Shown here in pieces: positions 32,000 to 38,929 of a stretch of 41,261 bases of DNA. Position numbers and translations under genes: made by a program. Source of the DNA: an uncultured Pelagibacteraceae bacterium (GTDB taxonomy: Bacteria; Pseudomonadota; Alphaproteobacteria; Pelagibacterales; Pelagibacteraceae); NCBI GenBank assembly GCA_902525295.1, contig CABZGR010000005.1, positions 1 through 41,261 of the forward strand, read 5' to 3'. How positions within the stretch are numbered: the stretch's first letter is position 1; each line of letters starts with the position of its first letter. Under the pieces are notes generated by a model. That model had not been told where the DNA came from. It worked only from the letters and a program-made list of their open reading frames with translations, and searched no databases.

Positions 32000-32583
32000 G
32001 CTTGAGTGTCAATTAATAACCAGTTAGGATTTGAAGATCTGGTATCTTTTGAAAATTTCCAAGTATCTAAAACTTTTTTTATTTTTTCAGGATCTCCTGA
32101 AACTATTTTATTATCCTTATCTTTAACACACGAAATAATTTCACTAACAAATTCAACTGTTACTTCGAGCATATTTTTATTTTGTTCGTGTTGTTTTACT
32201 TCAGCAGAGCTGATTCCAATAAAAGTTGTTTCGGAAGAAAGTTTTTTATCTTGTCTATCTTTGATTGCATCTTCAAACTGTTGATAAACACTTTTATCTA
32301 ATAAAGTTTTGATATCTTTTAAGGTTCCCTTGGCAAAATTTGTGATAATCGTTTCGTATGCAATTTTTGCACCTTTTACAAATTCTTTTTTTGCATTTTC
32401 ATCAAATGTGCTAGCATTCAAATTAACTGTTGGTTTTGAAGGTGGAGCTTCATGAGCAAAGCTTGATTCAATATCTTCCTCAAAACCAGTTTTTTTTCCT
32501 AAAATTCCTCTCAATCTTAGAAAAATGAAACCAGCTATCATTGCAAGAAGGATGATATCAATGTATTCAAAGCTATAACTCAT
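31996..32583 (-). CDS. Tim44/TimA-like domain protein
   Basis: A 195-residue protein with one N-terminal membrane helix (about 8-25, IDIILLAMIAGFIFLRL) followed by RGILGKKTGFEED, the family's R-x-x-L-G-x-x-x-G-x-E entry, and a Tim44-like domain (about 60-195) with AKIAYETIITNFAKGTLKDI near 73-92, LDKSVYQQFEDAI near 97-109, WKFSKDTRSSNPNWLLI near 176-192. It is related to the mitochondrial Tim44 import motor part. The bacterial TimA role is thought to be at the inner membrane, possibly lipid or protein binding. It is divergent from fxsA across 58 nt. Confidence 0.93.
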   Translation of the reverse strand: MSYSFEYIDIILLAMIAGFIFLRLRGILGKKTGFEEDIESSFAHEAPPSKPTVNLNASTFDENAKKEFVKGAKIAYETIITNFAKGTLKDIKTLLDKSVYQQFEDAIKDRQDKKLSSETTFIGISSAEVKQHEQNKNMLEVTVEFVSEIISCVKDKDNKIVSGDPEKIKKVLDTWKFSKDTRSSNPNWLLIDTQA

Positions 32584-32641
32584 ATATATATAATATTTAC
32601 TATATTGATAAATTTCAACCTGCTAATTAAATAATAGACAA

Positions 32642-33013
32642 ATGAACACAGCATTAATTTTAATTATTGGTATTCCACTTATTGAAATTTATTTATTTAT
32701 CAAAATTGGATCACAAATAGGAGCATTTAATACAGTATTACTAATACTGACCACAGCCGTGATTGGAGTTGCATACGTAAGATACGAGGGTTTTAATACT
32801 TTAAAATCAGCTATTGGACAATTAGTAAAAAACGAGTTACCGGTATATGAGCTTATATCGGGTGCAACTCTTGCATTTGCGGCTTTTCTTTTAATTTTGC
32901 CTGGATTTGCTACAGATTTAGTGGGTTTATTGTTTGTTATACCTTTTACAAGAAAAATTTTACTAAGTAGATTTGTAAAAAAAAATACTAATAAAAAAAA
33001 AAAAAAAAAATAA
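32642..33013 (+). CDS. fxsA: FxsA family membrane protein, 3' end interrupted by an A18 tract
   Basis: A 123-residue membrane protein with the FxsA layout: IGIPLIEIYLFIKIGSQIGA at about 9-28; TTAVIGVAYVRYEGFNTL at about 37-54 (the family's G-x-x-x-x-R-x-x-G); GATLAFAAFLLILPGFATDL near 78-97; and LLFVIPFTRKIL near 100-111. Loss of E. coli FxsA affects phage T7 exclusion; its normal role is unknown. The frame ends in a run of Lys codons at A18 (32993-33010). In the frame that one fewer A would give, translation continues NNYIEGDYEDITEDNDKK and stops at 33068; this contains the family's usual acidic (I/F)-(E/D)-G-(E/D)-Y tail. So the annotated stop is probably not the stop of the full-length product. 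Confidence 0.88.
   Translation: MNTALILIIGIPLIEIYLFIKIGSQIGAFNTVLLILTTAVIGVAYVRYEGFNTLKSAIGQLVKNELPVYELISGATLAFAAFLLILPGFATDLVGLLFVIPFTRKILLSRFVKKNTNKKKKKK
32993..33010 (+). repeat. A18 homopolymer tract (possible slippage site) in fxsA
   Basis: Eighteen consecutive A on the plus strand, one of the longest homopolymers in the window. It separates the fxsA frame from the acidic tail coded at 33011-33068 in the +1 frame. Removing one A (or adding two) joins them. It may be a real polymerase-slippage site, a length-variable locus, or an assembly or base-calling error. Confidence 0.85.
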
Positions 33014-33051
33014 TTATATTGAAGGTGATTATGAGGATATAACTGAAGATA

Positions 33052-33474
33052 ATGACAAAAAATTATGAAATAGTGTTTAATTATATAAAAGATCTCTCAG
33101 TTGAAATTCCTGATGCAGAAACATTTTTATTTAGTAGAGAAAATATAACTAAATATACTTTAGGTTTAAACATATCTACAAACCCAATCAAAGATCAGGC
33201 TATCGAAGTTATTACGAATTTAAATTATAAAGATAAAAATGAAAATAGAAGAAAATCATATTTTGAAATTTCATATGCAACAGTAATAAAATTAAAAAAT
33301 AAAGAAATGAAAAAAGACGAATTAGAGAGACTAATACTTTGTGATTTACAAAATGATATATATCCTGACTTAGAGAAGATTTTTTTAAAGTCGATTAAAG
33401 ATGCAGGTTTCCCAGACATGAAATTAGAAAAAAAAATTGATTTTGAAAAACTTTACCAACAGAAACTTAATTAA
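33052..33474 (+). CDS. secB: Protein-export chaperone SecB
   Basis: Cytosolic tetrameric chaperone that delivers unfolded preproteins to SecA. Seen in 140 residues: FNYIKDLSVEIPDAETFLF at about 9-27 (family Y-x-K-D-x-S-x-E-x-P); LNISTNPI near 44-51; YFEISYATVIKLKN near 70-83, an exposed beta strand; and LILCDLQNDIYPDLEKIFLK near 95-114, the helix region that normally reads FPFAR. A divergent SecB, but length, order of elements and position beside fxsA/dnaQ agree with other Alphaproteobacteria. If the fxsA tail is translated, it overlaps this gene's start by 17 nt. The 3' end overlaps dnaQ by 8 nt. Confidence 0.9.
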   Translation: MTKNYEIVFNYIKDLSVEIPDAETFLFSRENITKYTLGLNISTNPIKDQAIEVITNLNYKDKNENRRKSYFEISYATVIKLKNKEMKKDELERLILCDLQNDIYPDLEKIFLKSIKDAGFPDMKLEKKIDFEKLYQQKLN

Positions 33475-34135
33475 AAAAATTTCTTTTCAATTCTTTTTGC
33501 AAAAATTCTTTATGGTTTTCTAAATCTTGTTTTGATGGCTTTATAATTTTTTTACAATAAACTATTTTTTCATTATTTTGGTTTTCTTTTTTATTTATTT
33601 CTTTTTGGAATTGAAATATTGGCTCTTTTTGATCAATTAAATTAACATAAACTTTAGATAGTAATTCACAATCAATTAGGGCTGTATGTTTTTCTCTTTT
33701 AGAATTATCTATCCTAAATCTTTTACATAATGCATCTAAACTTATTCCTGATCCAGGAAATTTGTTTCTTGCAATTTCAAGTGTATCTATAACATTTTCT
33801 TTAGAAATTTTTTCTTTTTTTATTAAAGAAAGCTCATTGTTTAAATGCCCTATATCAAATTCTGCATTATGAATTATAATTTTTTTTCCTTCTATAAATT
33901 TTAAAAAAGCGTCTGCTATATCACTAAACTTTTTTTTATCTGCTAAAAATTTGTCTGTATATCCATGAACTTTTAAAGCACTTTCAGAAACTTTTCTCTC
34001 TGGATTTAAATAACAATGAAAAACGTTTTTGGTTGGTATTAAATTTTCGATTTCAATACAACCTATTTCAACTATTCTATGCCCATCTTTTACTGAAAGT
34101 CCTGTGGTTTCAGTATCAAGTACTATTTCTTTCAT
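33467..34135 (-). CDS. dnaQ: DNA polymerase III epsilon subunit (3'-5' exonuclease)
   Basis: Proofreading subunit of the replicative polymerase. Seen in 222 residues: Exo I LDTETTGLSVKDGHRIVEIG at 6-25 with Asp7 and Glu9; Exo II HNAEFDIGHLNNEL at 89-102 with Asp94; SLDALCKRFRID near 132-143; Exo III HTALIDCELLSKVY at 150-163 with His150 and Asp155. The C-terminal 40 residues should hold the alpha-binding segment and are Lys/Glu-rich. It overlaps coaE by 20 nt and secB (convergent) by 8 nt. Confidence 0.96.
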   Translation of the reverse strand: MKEIVLDTETTGLSVKDGHRIVEIGCIEIENLIPTKNVFHCYLNPERKVSESALKVHGYTDKFLADKKKFSDIADAFLKFIEGKKIIIHNAEFDIGHLNNELSLIKKEKISKENVIDTLEIARNKFPGSGISLDALCKRFRIDNSKREKHTALIDCELLSKVYVNLIDQKEPIFQFQKEINKKENQNNEKIVYCKKIIKPSKQDLENHKEFLQKELKRNFFN

Positions 34136-34703
34136 TTAAAATTTTTTTCTTCAAAAAATTAATTTTATATCTCATTATATTTGGACTAAAATTATTATCG
34201 ACAACATAATTTGCTAATTTCTTCTTTTTTAACAGTCTAGTTTGGTTCATTTTTAATTTTAAAAGAATTTTTTTGTTATAATTTTTTCTTTTTTTTAATC
34301 TTTCGATTATTTTTTTTTTATTGGATTTTACAAAAATTAAAATATCTCTTTTATTGTAAAGTTTATTTTCTATTAGTAATGGAATATCAAGAATTATAAT
34401 TTTGCTTTTTTTATTTTTATTGATAAATAACTTCATTTTCTTTCTAACTAAAGGGTGAACTATAGAAGATATTTTCTGTAAATTCTTCTTATCATGGTTA
34501 ATTGCTTTAATTAGTTGACTTTTAGATACTGGAAAAGATTTGACAAATCTTGGGAGTTTTTTACTTAATTTCCTATAACATTCAAAACTATTTTTATACA
34601 GTATATTTACTTCCCGATCTGCATTAAAAACTGGTGATTTAAAAAGCTTAGATATAAAAGATTTTCCTGAACCAATTGCTCCAATAACTCCGACTCTAAT
34701 CAT
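34116..34703 (-). CDS. coaE: Dephospho-CoA kinase
   Basis: Last step of coenzyme A synthesis. Seen in 195 residues: P-loop GVIGAIGSGKSFISKLF at 5-21; FNADREVNILY at 26-36, with the D-x-x-x-x-x-L segment (family D-A-D-x-I); ISSIVHPLVRKKM at about 79-91 (family L-x-x-I-x-H-P-x-V-R); IIILDIPLLIEN near 103-114; and lid residues ERLKKRKNYNKK near 133-144. Intact and extremely Lys-rich. It is 6 nt downstream of the SDR gene and overlaps dnaQ by 20 nt, a common coaE-dnaQ coupling. Confidence 0.94.
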   Translation of the reverse strand: MIRVGVIGAIGSGKSFISKLFKSPVFNADREVNILYKNSFECYRKLSKKLPRFVKSFPVSKSQLIKAINHDKKNLQKISSIVHPLVRKKMKLFINKNKKSKIIILDIPLLIENKLYNKRDILIFVKSNKKKIIERLKKRKNYNKKILLKLKMNQTRLLKKKKLANYVVDNNFSPNIMRYKINFLKKKILNERNST

Positions 34704-34709
34704 TAGAAA

Positions 34710-35450
34710 TTAAATACATCTCCCACCATCTACTTCCAAAACTGTTCCTGTTATCAGGCTTGCTTCATCTGAGCACAAAAAACATGCAGCATTGCCCATA
34801 TCTTGAGGGGTAGAAAATCTACCTAATGGTATAGTTGATAAAAAAGCTTGTTTTTTTTTTAGAGTGTTACCTCCCATAAATGATTTTAATAAGGGGGTTT
34901 TTCCAGCGACAGGCGCTATAGCATTAACTCTTATTTTAAAGGGTGCCAATTCTACGGCCATAGCTTTTGTTGCAGTAATCATCCAACCTTTACTTGCGTT
35001 ATACCAATTCAATTTAGGTCTTGGAGATAATCCTGCTGTTGAAGCAACATTTAAGATAACTCCTCTTTTTAATTTTTTCATTTTTGGCACAAAATATTTT
35101 CCACAATAATAAACCGACTTTGCATTTACATTAAATACTTTGTCAAATTCTTTTTCAGTGACAGTTTCCATGGATTTGGGTTTATGTGTTATTCCGGCAT
35201 TATTTACAAATATATCCACATAATTGTACTTTTTATAAGCAAATTTTAGAAGAGAGTTAAAGTTAGATGCTTTAGACACATCCGCAACAAAATAATCTTG
35301 AGATAAATTTTTAGAAACTTTCTTTAATAACTTTGAATTTATATCAACTAATATTAAATTGGCCCCTTCTTGAGTAAACTTTTCTGCTATGCCTTTGCCA
35401 AAACCAGAAGCCGAACCAGTTATTATTGCAATTTTATTATTAAGTCTCAC
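34710..35450 (-). CDS. Short-chain dehydrogenase/reductase (FabG-like)
   Basis: A 246-residue NAD(P)-dependent oxidoreductase of the classical SDR family. Seen: cofactor loop TGSASGFGKGIAEKF at 11-25; acidic Asp36 after the second strand (LILVDINSK), which favours NAD(H); NNAGI at 83-87; catalytic Ser137, Tyr150 and Lys154 (NVASTAG, YNASKGW); and a C-terminal ITGTVLEVDGGRCI. The substrate cannot be told. This gene stands between aroE and coaE, which are usually close neighbours in the alphaproteobacterial origin region, so it looks like a lineage-specific insertion into a conserved block. Confidence 0.93.
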   Translation of the reverse strand: MRLNNKIAIITGSASGFGKGIAEKFTQEGANLILVDINSKLLKKVSKNLSQDYFVADVSKASNFNSLLKFAYKKYNYVDIFVNNAGITHKPKSMETVTEKEFDKVFNVNAKSVYYCGKYFVPKMKKLKRGVILNVASTAGLSPRPKLNWYNASKGWMITATKAMAVELAPFKIRVNAIAPVAGKTPLLKSFMGGNTLKKKQAFLSTIPLGRFSTPQDMGNAACFLCSDEASLITGTVLEVDGGRCI

Positions 35451-35455
35451 TAATC

Positions 35456-36250
35456 CTAACCTTCTAAGAATTTTATTAGTTCTTGATCAATCTTTGGTTC
35501 AAAATTATGCCATATACTAAAAGCTTTTTGTGCTTGAAATAAAAACATATTTAAACCATTCTCAATTATGTTTCCTGGTTTATTTCCAGCTTCAGAAAAG
35601 TCAGTGTTGAATGGATTATAAATAACATCAAAAAAAAGTTTATTTTTTTCAGCTATTGAAAAATCAATTCCAAATTTATCATTTTCTTTTAAGCCTAAGC
35701 TAGTAGCATTAATAATCATATCAAAAGTGGGAAGCGATCCCCAATCTATAACCTCTATTCCTTCAAATAAATTTTTTAAAATTTCAGCTTTTTCTTTTGT
35801 TCTGTTACTTAGATATATTTGTTGAGCATTCATTTTTTTTAGAGCATAAATGATTGAAGGAACAACCCCTCCTGCTCCCAAAATGATTATTTTTTTGTTT
35901 TTAACATCGTAATTTAATTTTTTAATACTAAGTTCAAATCCTTCAATATCAGTATTGTAACCAGTAACATTTCCATTATTAAGACAAACTGTATTCACAG
36001 ATTGAGTTCTTAATGCATGTCCACTTAATACATCTAAATGAGGTATAATTTTTTTTTTAAAAGGGACTGTAATATTAAGACCATTTAATTGACCGTTCTT
36101 AATACTGTTACACAATTCTTTCAAATCATCGTCATATACCTGCAATTTTCCATAAATAGCCTCAATTTTATTAAAATTTAACCAATAATTTTGAAGTTTT
36201 GGCGATAATGAATGCTCAATGGGATTACCAACGACTAAATATTTTTTCAC
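35456..36250 (-). CDS. aroE: Shikimate dehydrogenase
   Basis: NADPH-dependent reduction of 3-dehydroshikimate in aromatic amino acid synthesis. Seen in 264 residues: VGNPIEHSLSPKLQNYWL at 7-24 (shikimate-binding S-x-S); GLNITVPFKKKIIPHLD at 57-73 with catalytic Lys65 or Lys66; NTDIEGF near 99-105 with catalytic Asp; ILGAGGVVPSIIYAL near 122-136, the dinucleotide loop; NRTKEKAEIL near 149-158; NATSLGL near 180-186; and ENGLNMFLFQAQKAFSIW near 230-247. Intact. It overlaps maf by 4 nt and lies 5 nt ahead of the SDR gene. Confidence 0.96.
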   Translation of the reverse strand: MKKYLVVGNPIEHSLSPKLQNYWLNFNKIEAIYGKLQVYDDDLKELCNSIKNGQLNGLNITVPFKKKIIPHLDVLSGHALRTQSVNTVCLNNGNVTGYNTDIEGFELSIKKLNYDVKNKKIIILGAGGVVPSIIYALKKMNAQQIYLSNRTKEKAEILKNLFEGIEVIDWGSLPTFDMIINATSLGLKENDKFGIDFSIAEKNKLFFDVIYNPFNTDFSEAGNKPGNIIENGLNMFLFQAQKAFSIWHNFEPKIDQELIKFLEG

Positions 36251-36831
36251 GATAAACTTTCAATATACTGTTTAATTTTATCAACAGGAAGGCCCATTAT
36301 AGTATTTTCATCTCCCTCGATTTTAGAAAATAGATTTCGTCCTTCTCCCTCTATTTGGTAAACATTATAAGCATATAAATCCTCGTCTGTTATTTTGCTT
36401 AAATATTCTTTTAAATCTTTGTCTGTAAATTCTTTCATCGTTAAACTTGCTTTATCTGTATAATTCCACACCATTGATCCATTTTTTGATATACATGCAG
36501 AGCTTATTAAGTGATGTATTTTTCCATTTAATTTTTTTAAGATATTGAATGCTTCTTCTCTATTTCCTGGTTTAGAGATTAATTCACCATTTAAATCTAT
36601 AACGCTGTCAGCTCCCAAAACTAATTGATCAAATAATTTTTGACTGACTTTATTTGCTTTTAATTCAGCTAAGTTTTTTGAGATGGTTTCTGGAGTTGCA
36701 CCTTCATTAATTAAACTTTCTTTTATTGGATCTTCATCGATATTTGAGTGTTCAACTATACATTTCATATCATATTTTGATAGAATTTGATGTCTTACTT
36801 TACTTTTTGATGCTAAAACTAACTTATGCAT
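36247..36831 (-). CDS. maf: Maf family nucleotide pyrophosphatase
   Basis: House-cleaning dTTP/UTP or m7GTP pyrophosphatase. Seen in 194 residues: LVLASKSKVRHQILSKY at 4-20 (family L-A-S-x-S-x-x-R); EHSNIDEDPIKESL at about 27-40; LVLGADSVIDLNGELISKP at about 71-89 with the catalytic acidic residue in GADS; REEAFNILKKLNGKIHHLIS near 92-111; and YQIEGEGRNLFSKIEGDENT near 156-175, the closing signature. It overlaps ppsR by 8 nt and aroE by 4 nt, part of a tightly packed origin-side run. Confidence 0.95.
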   Translation of the reverse strand: MHKLVLASKSKVRHQILSKYDMKCIVEHSNIDEDPIKESLINEGATPETISKNLAELKANKVSQKLFDQLVLGADSVIDLNGELISKPGNREEAFNILKKLNGKIHHLISSACISKNGSMVWNYTDKASLTMKEFTDKDLKEYLSKITDEDLYAYNVYQIEGEGRNLFSKIEGDENTIMGLPVDKIKQYIESLS

Positions 36832-37645
36832 TTTTATTTTTTATCTCATAAATTTTTATAATTGAAGCAGCAGTTTCCTCAACTGATTTTCTTGTTACAT
36901 CTATTGTCGGCCAATTATTCTTTTTAAAAATTTTTTTTGACTGTTCTACTTCAATTTTGATTTTCTCTAAATCGGTATATTCAGATGCTTCATTTTCTTT
37001 AAGCGAGTTTAGTCTATTACGTCGAATGTCAAACAGTCTTTCTGCTTCCGTTACTAGACCAACAACACACAATTTTTTTGACTCTGTTATATTTTTTGGG
37101 ATTTCCATTTCATTTACTAATGGTATATTGGCGGTCTTTAAACCTTTATTTGCTAGATAAATAGAGGTTGGTGTTTTGCTCGTTCTACTAACACCAATTA
37201 ATATAATATCCGATTCAAGTATATTTCCTGATTGATTACCGTCATCATGGTTCATTGTAAATTGAATTGCTTCGATTCTTTTATAATATTCTTCATCTAA
37301 TACATGCTGCCCACTAGGTTTATGTGTAGCTTTTTGGTTAAGAATTTTTGAAAAATTTAAGATTAGATCTCCCAAAACACCAAAGCAAGGTATATTTATC
37401 TTGTTAGCTTCTTCTGCCAAATACTTTGCAAGTTTACTATTAACTACGGTGTATAATATAATAGGGCTTTCTTGTTTTTTCGCATTTTTAAGAATTGTTG
37501 ATATTTGACTTTCTGTTCTTGTAAAAGAAAATTGATTGAGTTCATAATTAAAATTATTAAATTGAGCTTTTAAAGCCATGAAAATCCTATCTAGTGTCTC
37601 CCCAGTTGAGTCGGAAATTAAGAATATTTGGTGTGTATTTTTCAT
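36824..37645 (-). CDS. ppsR: Pyruvate phosphate dikinase/PEP synthase regulatory protein (DUF299)
   Basis: Bifunctional kinase/phosphorylase that switches pyruvate phosphate dikinase or PEP synthase on and off by ADP-dependent phosphorylation. Seen in 273 residues: IFLISDSTGETLDRIFMA at 7-24, the family's invariant S-D-S-T-G-E-T; FTRTESQI at about 41-48; HKPSGQHVLDEEYYKRIEAI near 108-127; FTMNHDDG near 129-136; the P-loop ILIGVSRTSKTPTSIYLANK at 148-167; and VGLVTEAERLFDIRRNRL. The first gene on the minus-strand side of the AT-rich gap, it diverges from hemE as in Caulobacter, where a DUF299 gene borders the origin. Confidence 0.94.
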   Translation of the reverse strand: MKNTHQIFLISDSTGETLDRIFMALKAQFNNFNYELNQFSFTRTESQISTILKNAKKQESPIILYTVVNSKLAKYLAEEANKINIPCFGVLGDLILNFSKILNQKATHKPSGQHVLDEEYYKRIEAIQFTMNHDDGNQSGNILESDIILIGVSRTSKTPTSIYLANKGLKTANIPLVNEMEIPKNITESKKLCVVGLVTEAERLFDIRRNRLNSLKENEASEYTDLEKIKIEVEQSKKIFKKNNWPTIDVTRKSVEETAASIIKIYEIKNKNA

Positions 37646-37927
37646 GTATAAATTGTTTATAAACTAATTTTTGTTTAAGAAGTAATTTTCAATTGTTAAA
37701 ATTCCAAAAGAAACATTTTTTATACTCATTTAATTAACATCTAAAATTAATGTGAATATCTTATTAACAATTTTAAAGCTTTATAAAATAATTTAATAAC
37801 CTTGAATTTAGAGGGTTTTTTAGATGATAAGTTGTATAAAAAGTTAATAAAATGTTGAAATTGAGTAATTTACGTTATTAACAATACATACTAATAATAA
37901 ATACTAAATATAATTATCTTAATATAG
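37646..37927. other. Candidate chromosomal replication origin (oriC) region
   Basis: A 282-nt, very AT-rich gap between divergent ppsR and hemE, the longest gene-free stretch here. Seen: TGTGAATAT at 37751-37759, one base off the reverse complement of the DnaA box TTATnCACA; GTTGTATAA at 37831-37839, which fits the relaxed DnaA consensus on the other strand; a GTTTATAAAC palindrome at 37655-37664; a T/A-rich block with many TTAA tetramers; and a TATAAT at 37909-37914 that could be the hemE -10. Known: the Caulobacter and Rickettsia origins lie next to hemE with the same genes opposite. No full TTAA-N7-TTAA CtrA site was found. Origin identity is inferred. Confidence 0.55.
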
Positions 37928-38929
37928 ATGACACCAATACAAGAATGTTTAATAAATAAAAGTACTAAAGTTAATCCAGTTTGGTTGATGAGACAAGCTG
38001 GTAGATATTTGCCAGAGTTTAGGGAAATCAGAAGATCAAACCCAGATTTCATTAAATTGTGTTTAAATCATACTTTGGCTGAGGAGATAACATTGCAGCC
38101 AATAAAAAGATTTGGTTTTGACGCTGCAATAATATTCTCAGATATATTAATGGTTCCTTATGGAATAGGCCAAACTGTTAAATTTAAAAAAAACTTTGGT
38201 CCCAGTCTTGGAACTATTGATTTAAATAAAATCCAAAGTGTATCCGAGGATAAGTTTACGGAAAATTTATTACCTGTATATAAATTATTGTCTAATCTTA
38301 AAAACACTAAAGATCTTGAAACTAGAGATTTAATTGGATTTGTAGGAGCTCCATGGACGTTGTTAGTATATATGATAAACAAAGTTTCACCTAAGAACGG
38401 ATTATCTCAAGATTTTTTCAAAGATAAAATTTTAATTAACGAAATTTTAAATTTGTTAGATAGATTTATTAAGATTCATATAGAAAATCAAATAAAAGCA
38501 GGTGCTACAATAATTCAAATTTTTGACAGCTGGGCTGGTTTAATAAAAGAGGATTTTGACAAATTTTTGTATGATCCAACATTATCTCTAGTGAATTATG
38601 TAAAAAATTTAGGTGTGCCTGTTATATGTTTCCCAAGAGGCATTACTGATTACGTTAGATTTACTAAAATTGTTAAGCCCAGCATGATAAATATCGACTA
38701 TAATGTAGATCCAGAACATTTAATAAAATCTTTAGATATACCGATACAAGGAGGCTTAGACCCCAAGATCCTTTTATCAAATAAAGAAAATTTAAATAAT
38801 CAAATTAGAAAATATCTCGAAATATTTAAAGACCACCCTTATGTTTTTAATCTGGGTCATGGTATTTTGCCTGAAACAGAAGTGGACATGGTTTATGAAC
38901 TCGTAGAAACTGTTAGAGATTATAAATGA
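37928..38929 (+). CDS. hemE: Uroporphyrinogen decarboxylase
   Basis: Decarboxylates the four acetate side chains of uroporphyrinogen III to give coproporphyrinogen III. Seen in 333 residues: NPVWLMRQAGRYLPEFREIR at 16-35, with Arg22 and Arg26 that bind the substrate; IIFSDILMVPYGIG at 68-81 with catalytic Asp72; GFVGAPWTLLVYMI near 138-151; IIQIFDSWAGLI near 197-208; and FNLGHGILPET near 307-317. Intact and full length for Alphaproteobacteria. First gene of the hemE-hemH-hemJ run (4-nt overlap with hemH). No ribosome binding site; the likely -10 at 37909 would leave a leader of only about 7 nt. Confidence 0.97.
   Translation: MTPIQECLINKSTKVNPVWLMRQAGRYLPEFREIRRSNPDFIKLCLNHTLAEEITLQPIKRFGFDAAIIFSDILMVPYGIGQTVKFKKNFGPSLGTIDLNKIQSVSEDKFTENLLPVYKLLSNLKNTKDLETRDLIGFVGAPWTLLVYMINKVSPKNGLSQDFFKDKILINEILNLLDRFIKIHIENQIKAGATIIQIFDSWAGLIKEDFDKFLYDPTLSLVNYVKNLGVPVICFPRGITDYVRFTKIVKPSMINIDYNVDPEHLIKSLDIPIQGGLDPKILLSNKENLNNQIRKYLEIFKDHPYVFNLGHGILPETEVDMVYELVETVRDYK

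Noticed and set aside
37675..37922. Possible CtrA binding sites (TTAA half-sites) in the hemE upstream gap
   Set aside because: At least ten TTAA tetramers occur, but no pair has the required 7-nt spacing; such tetramers are expected by chance at this base composition.
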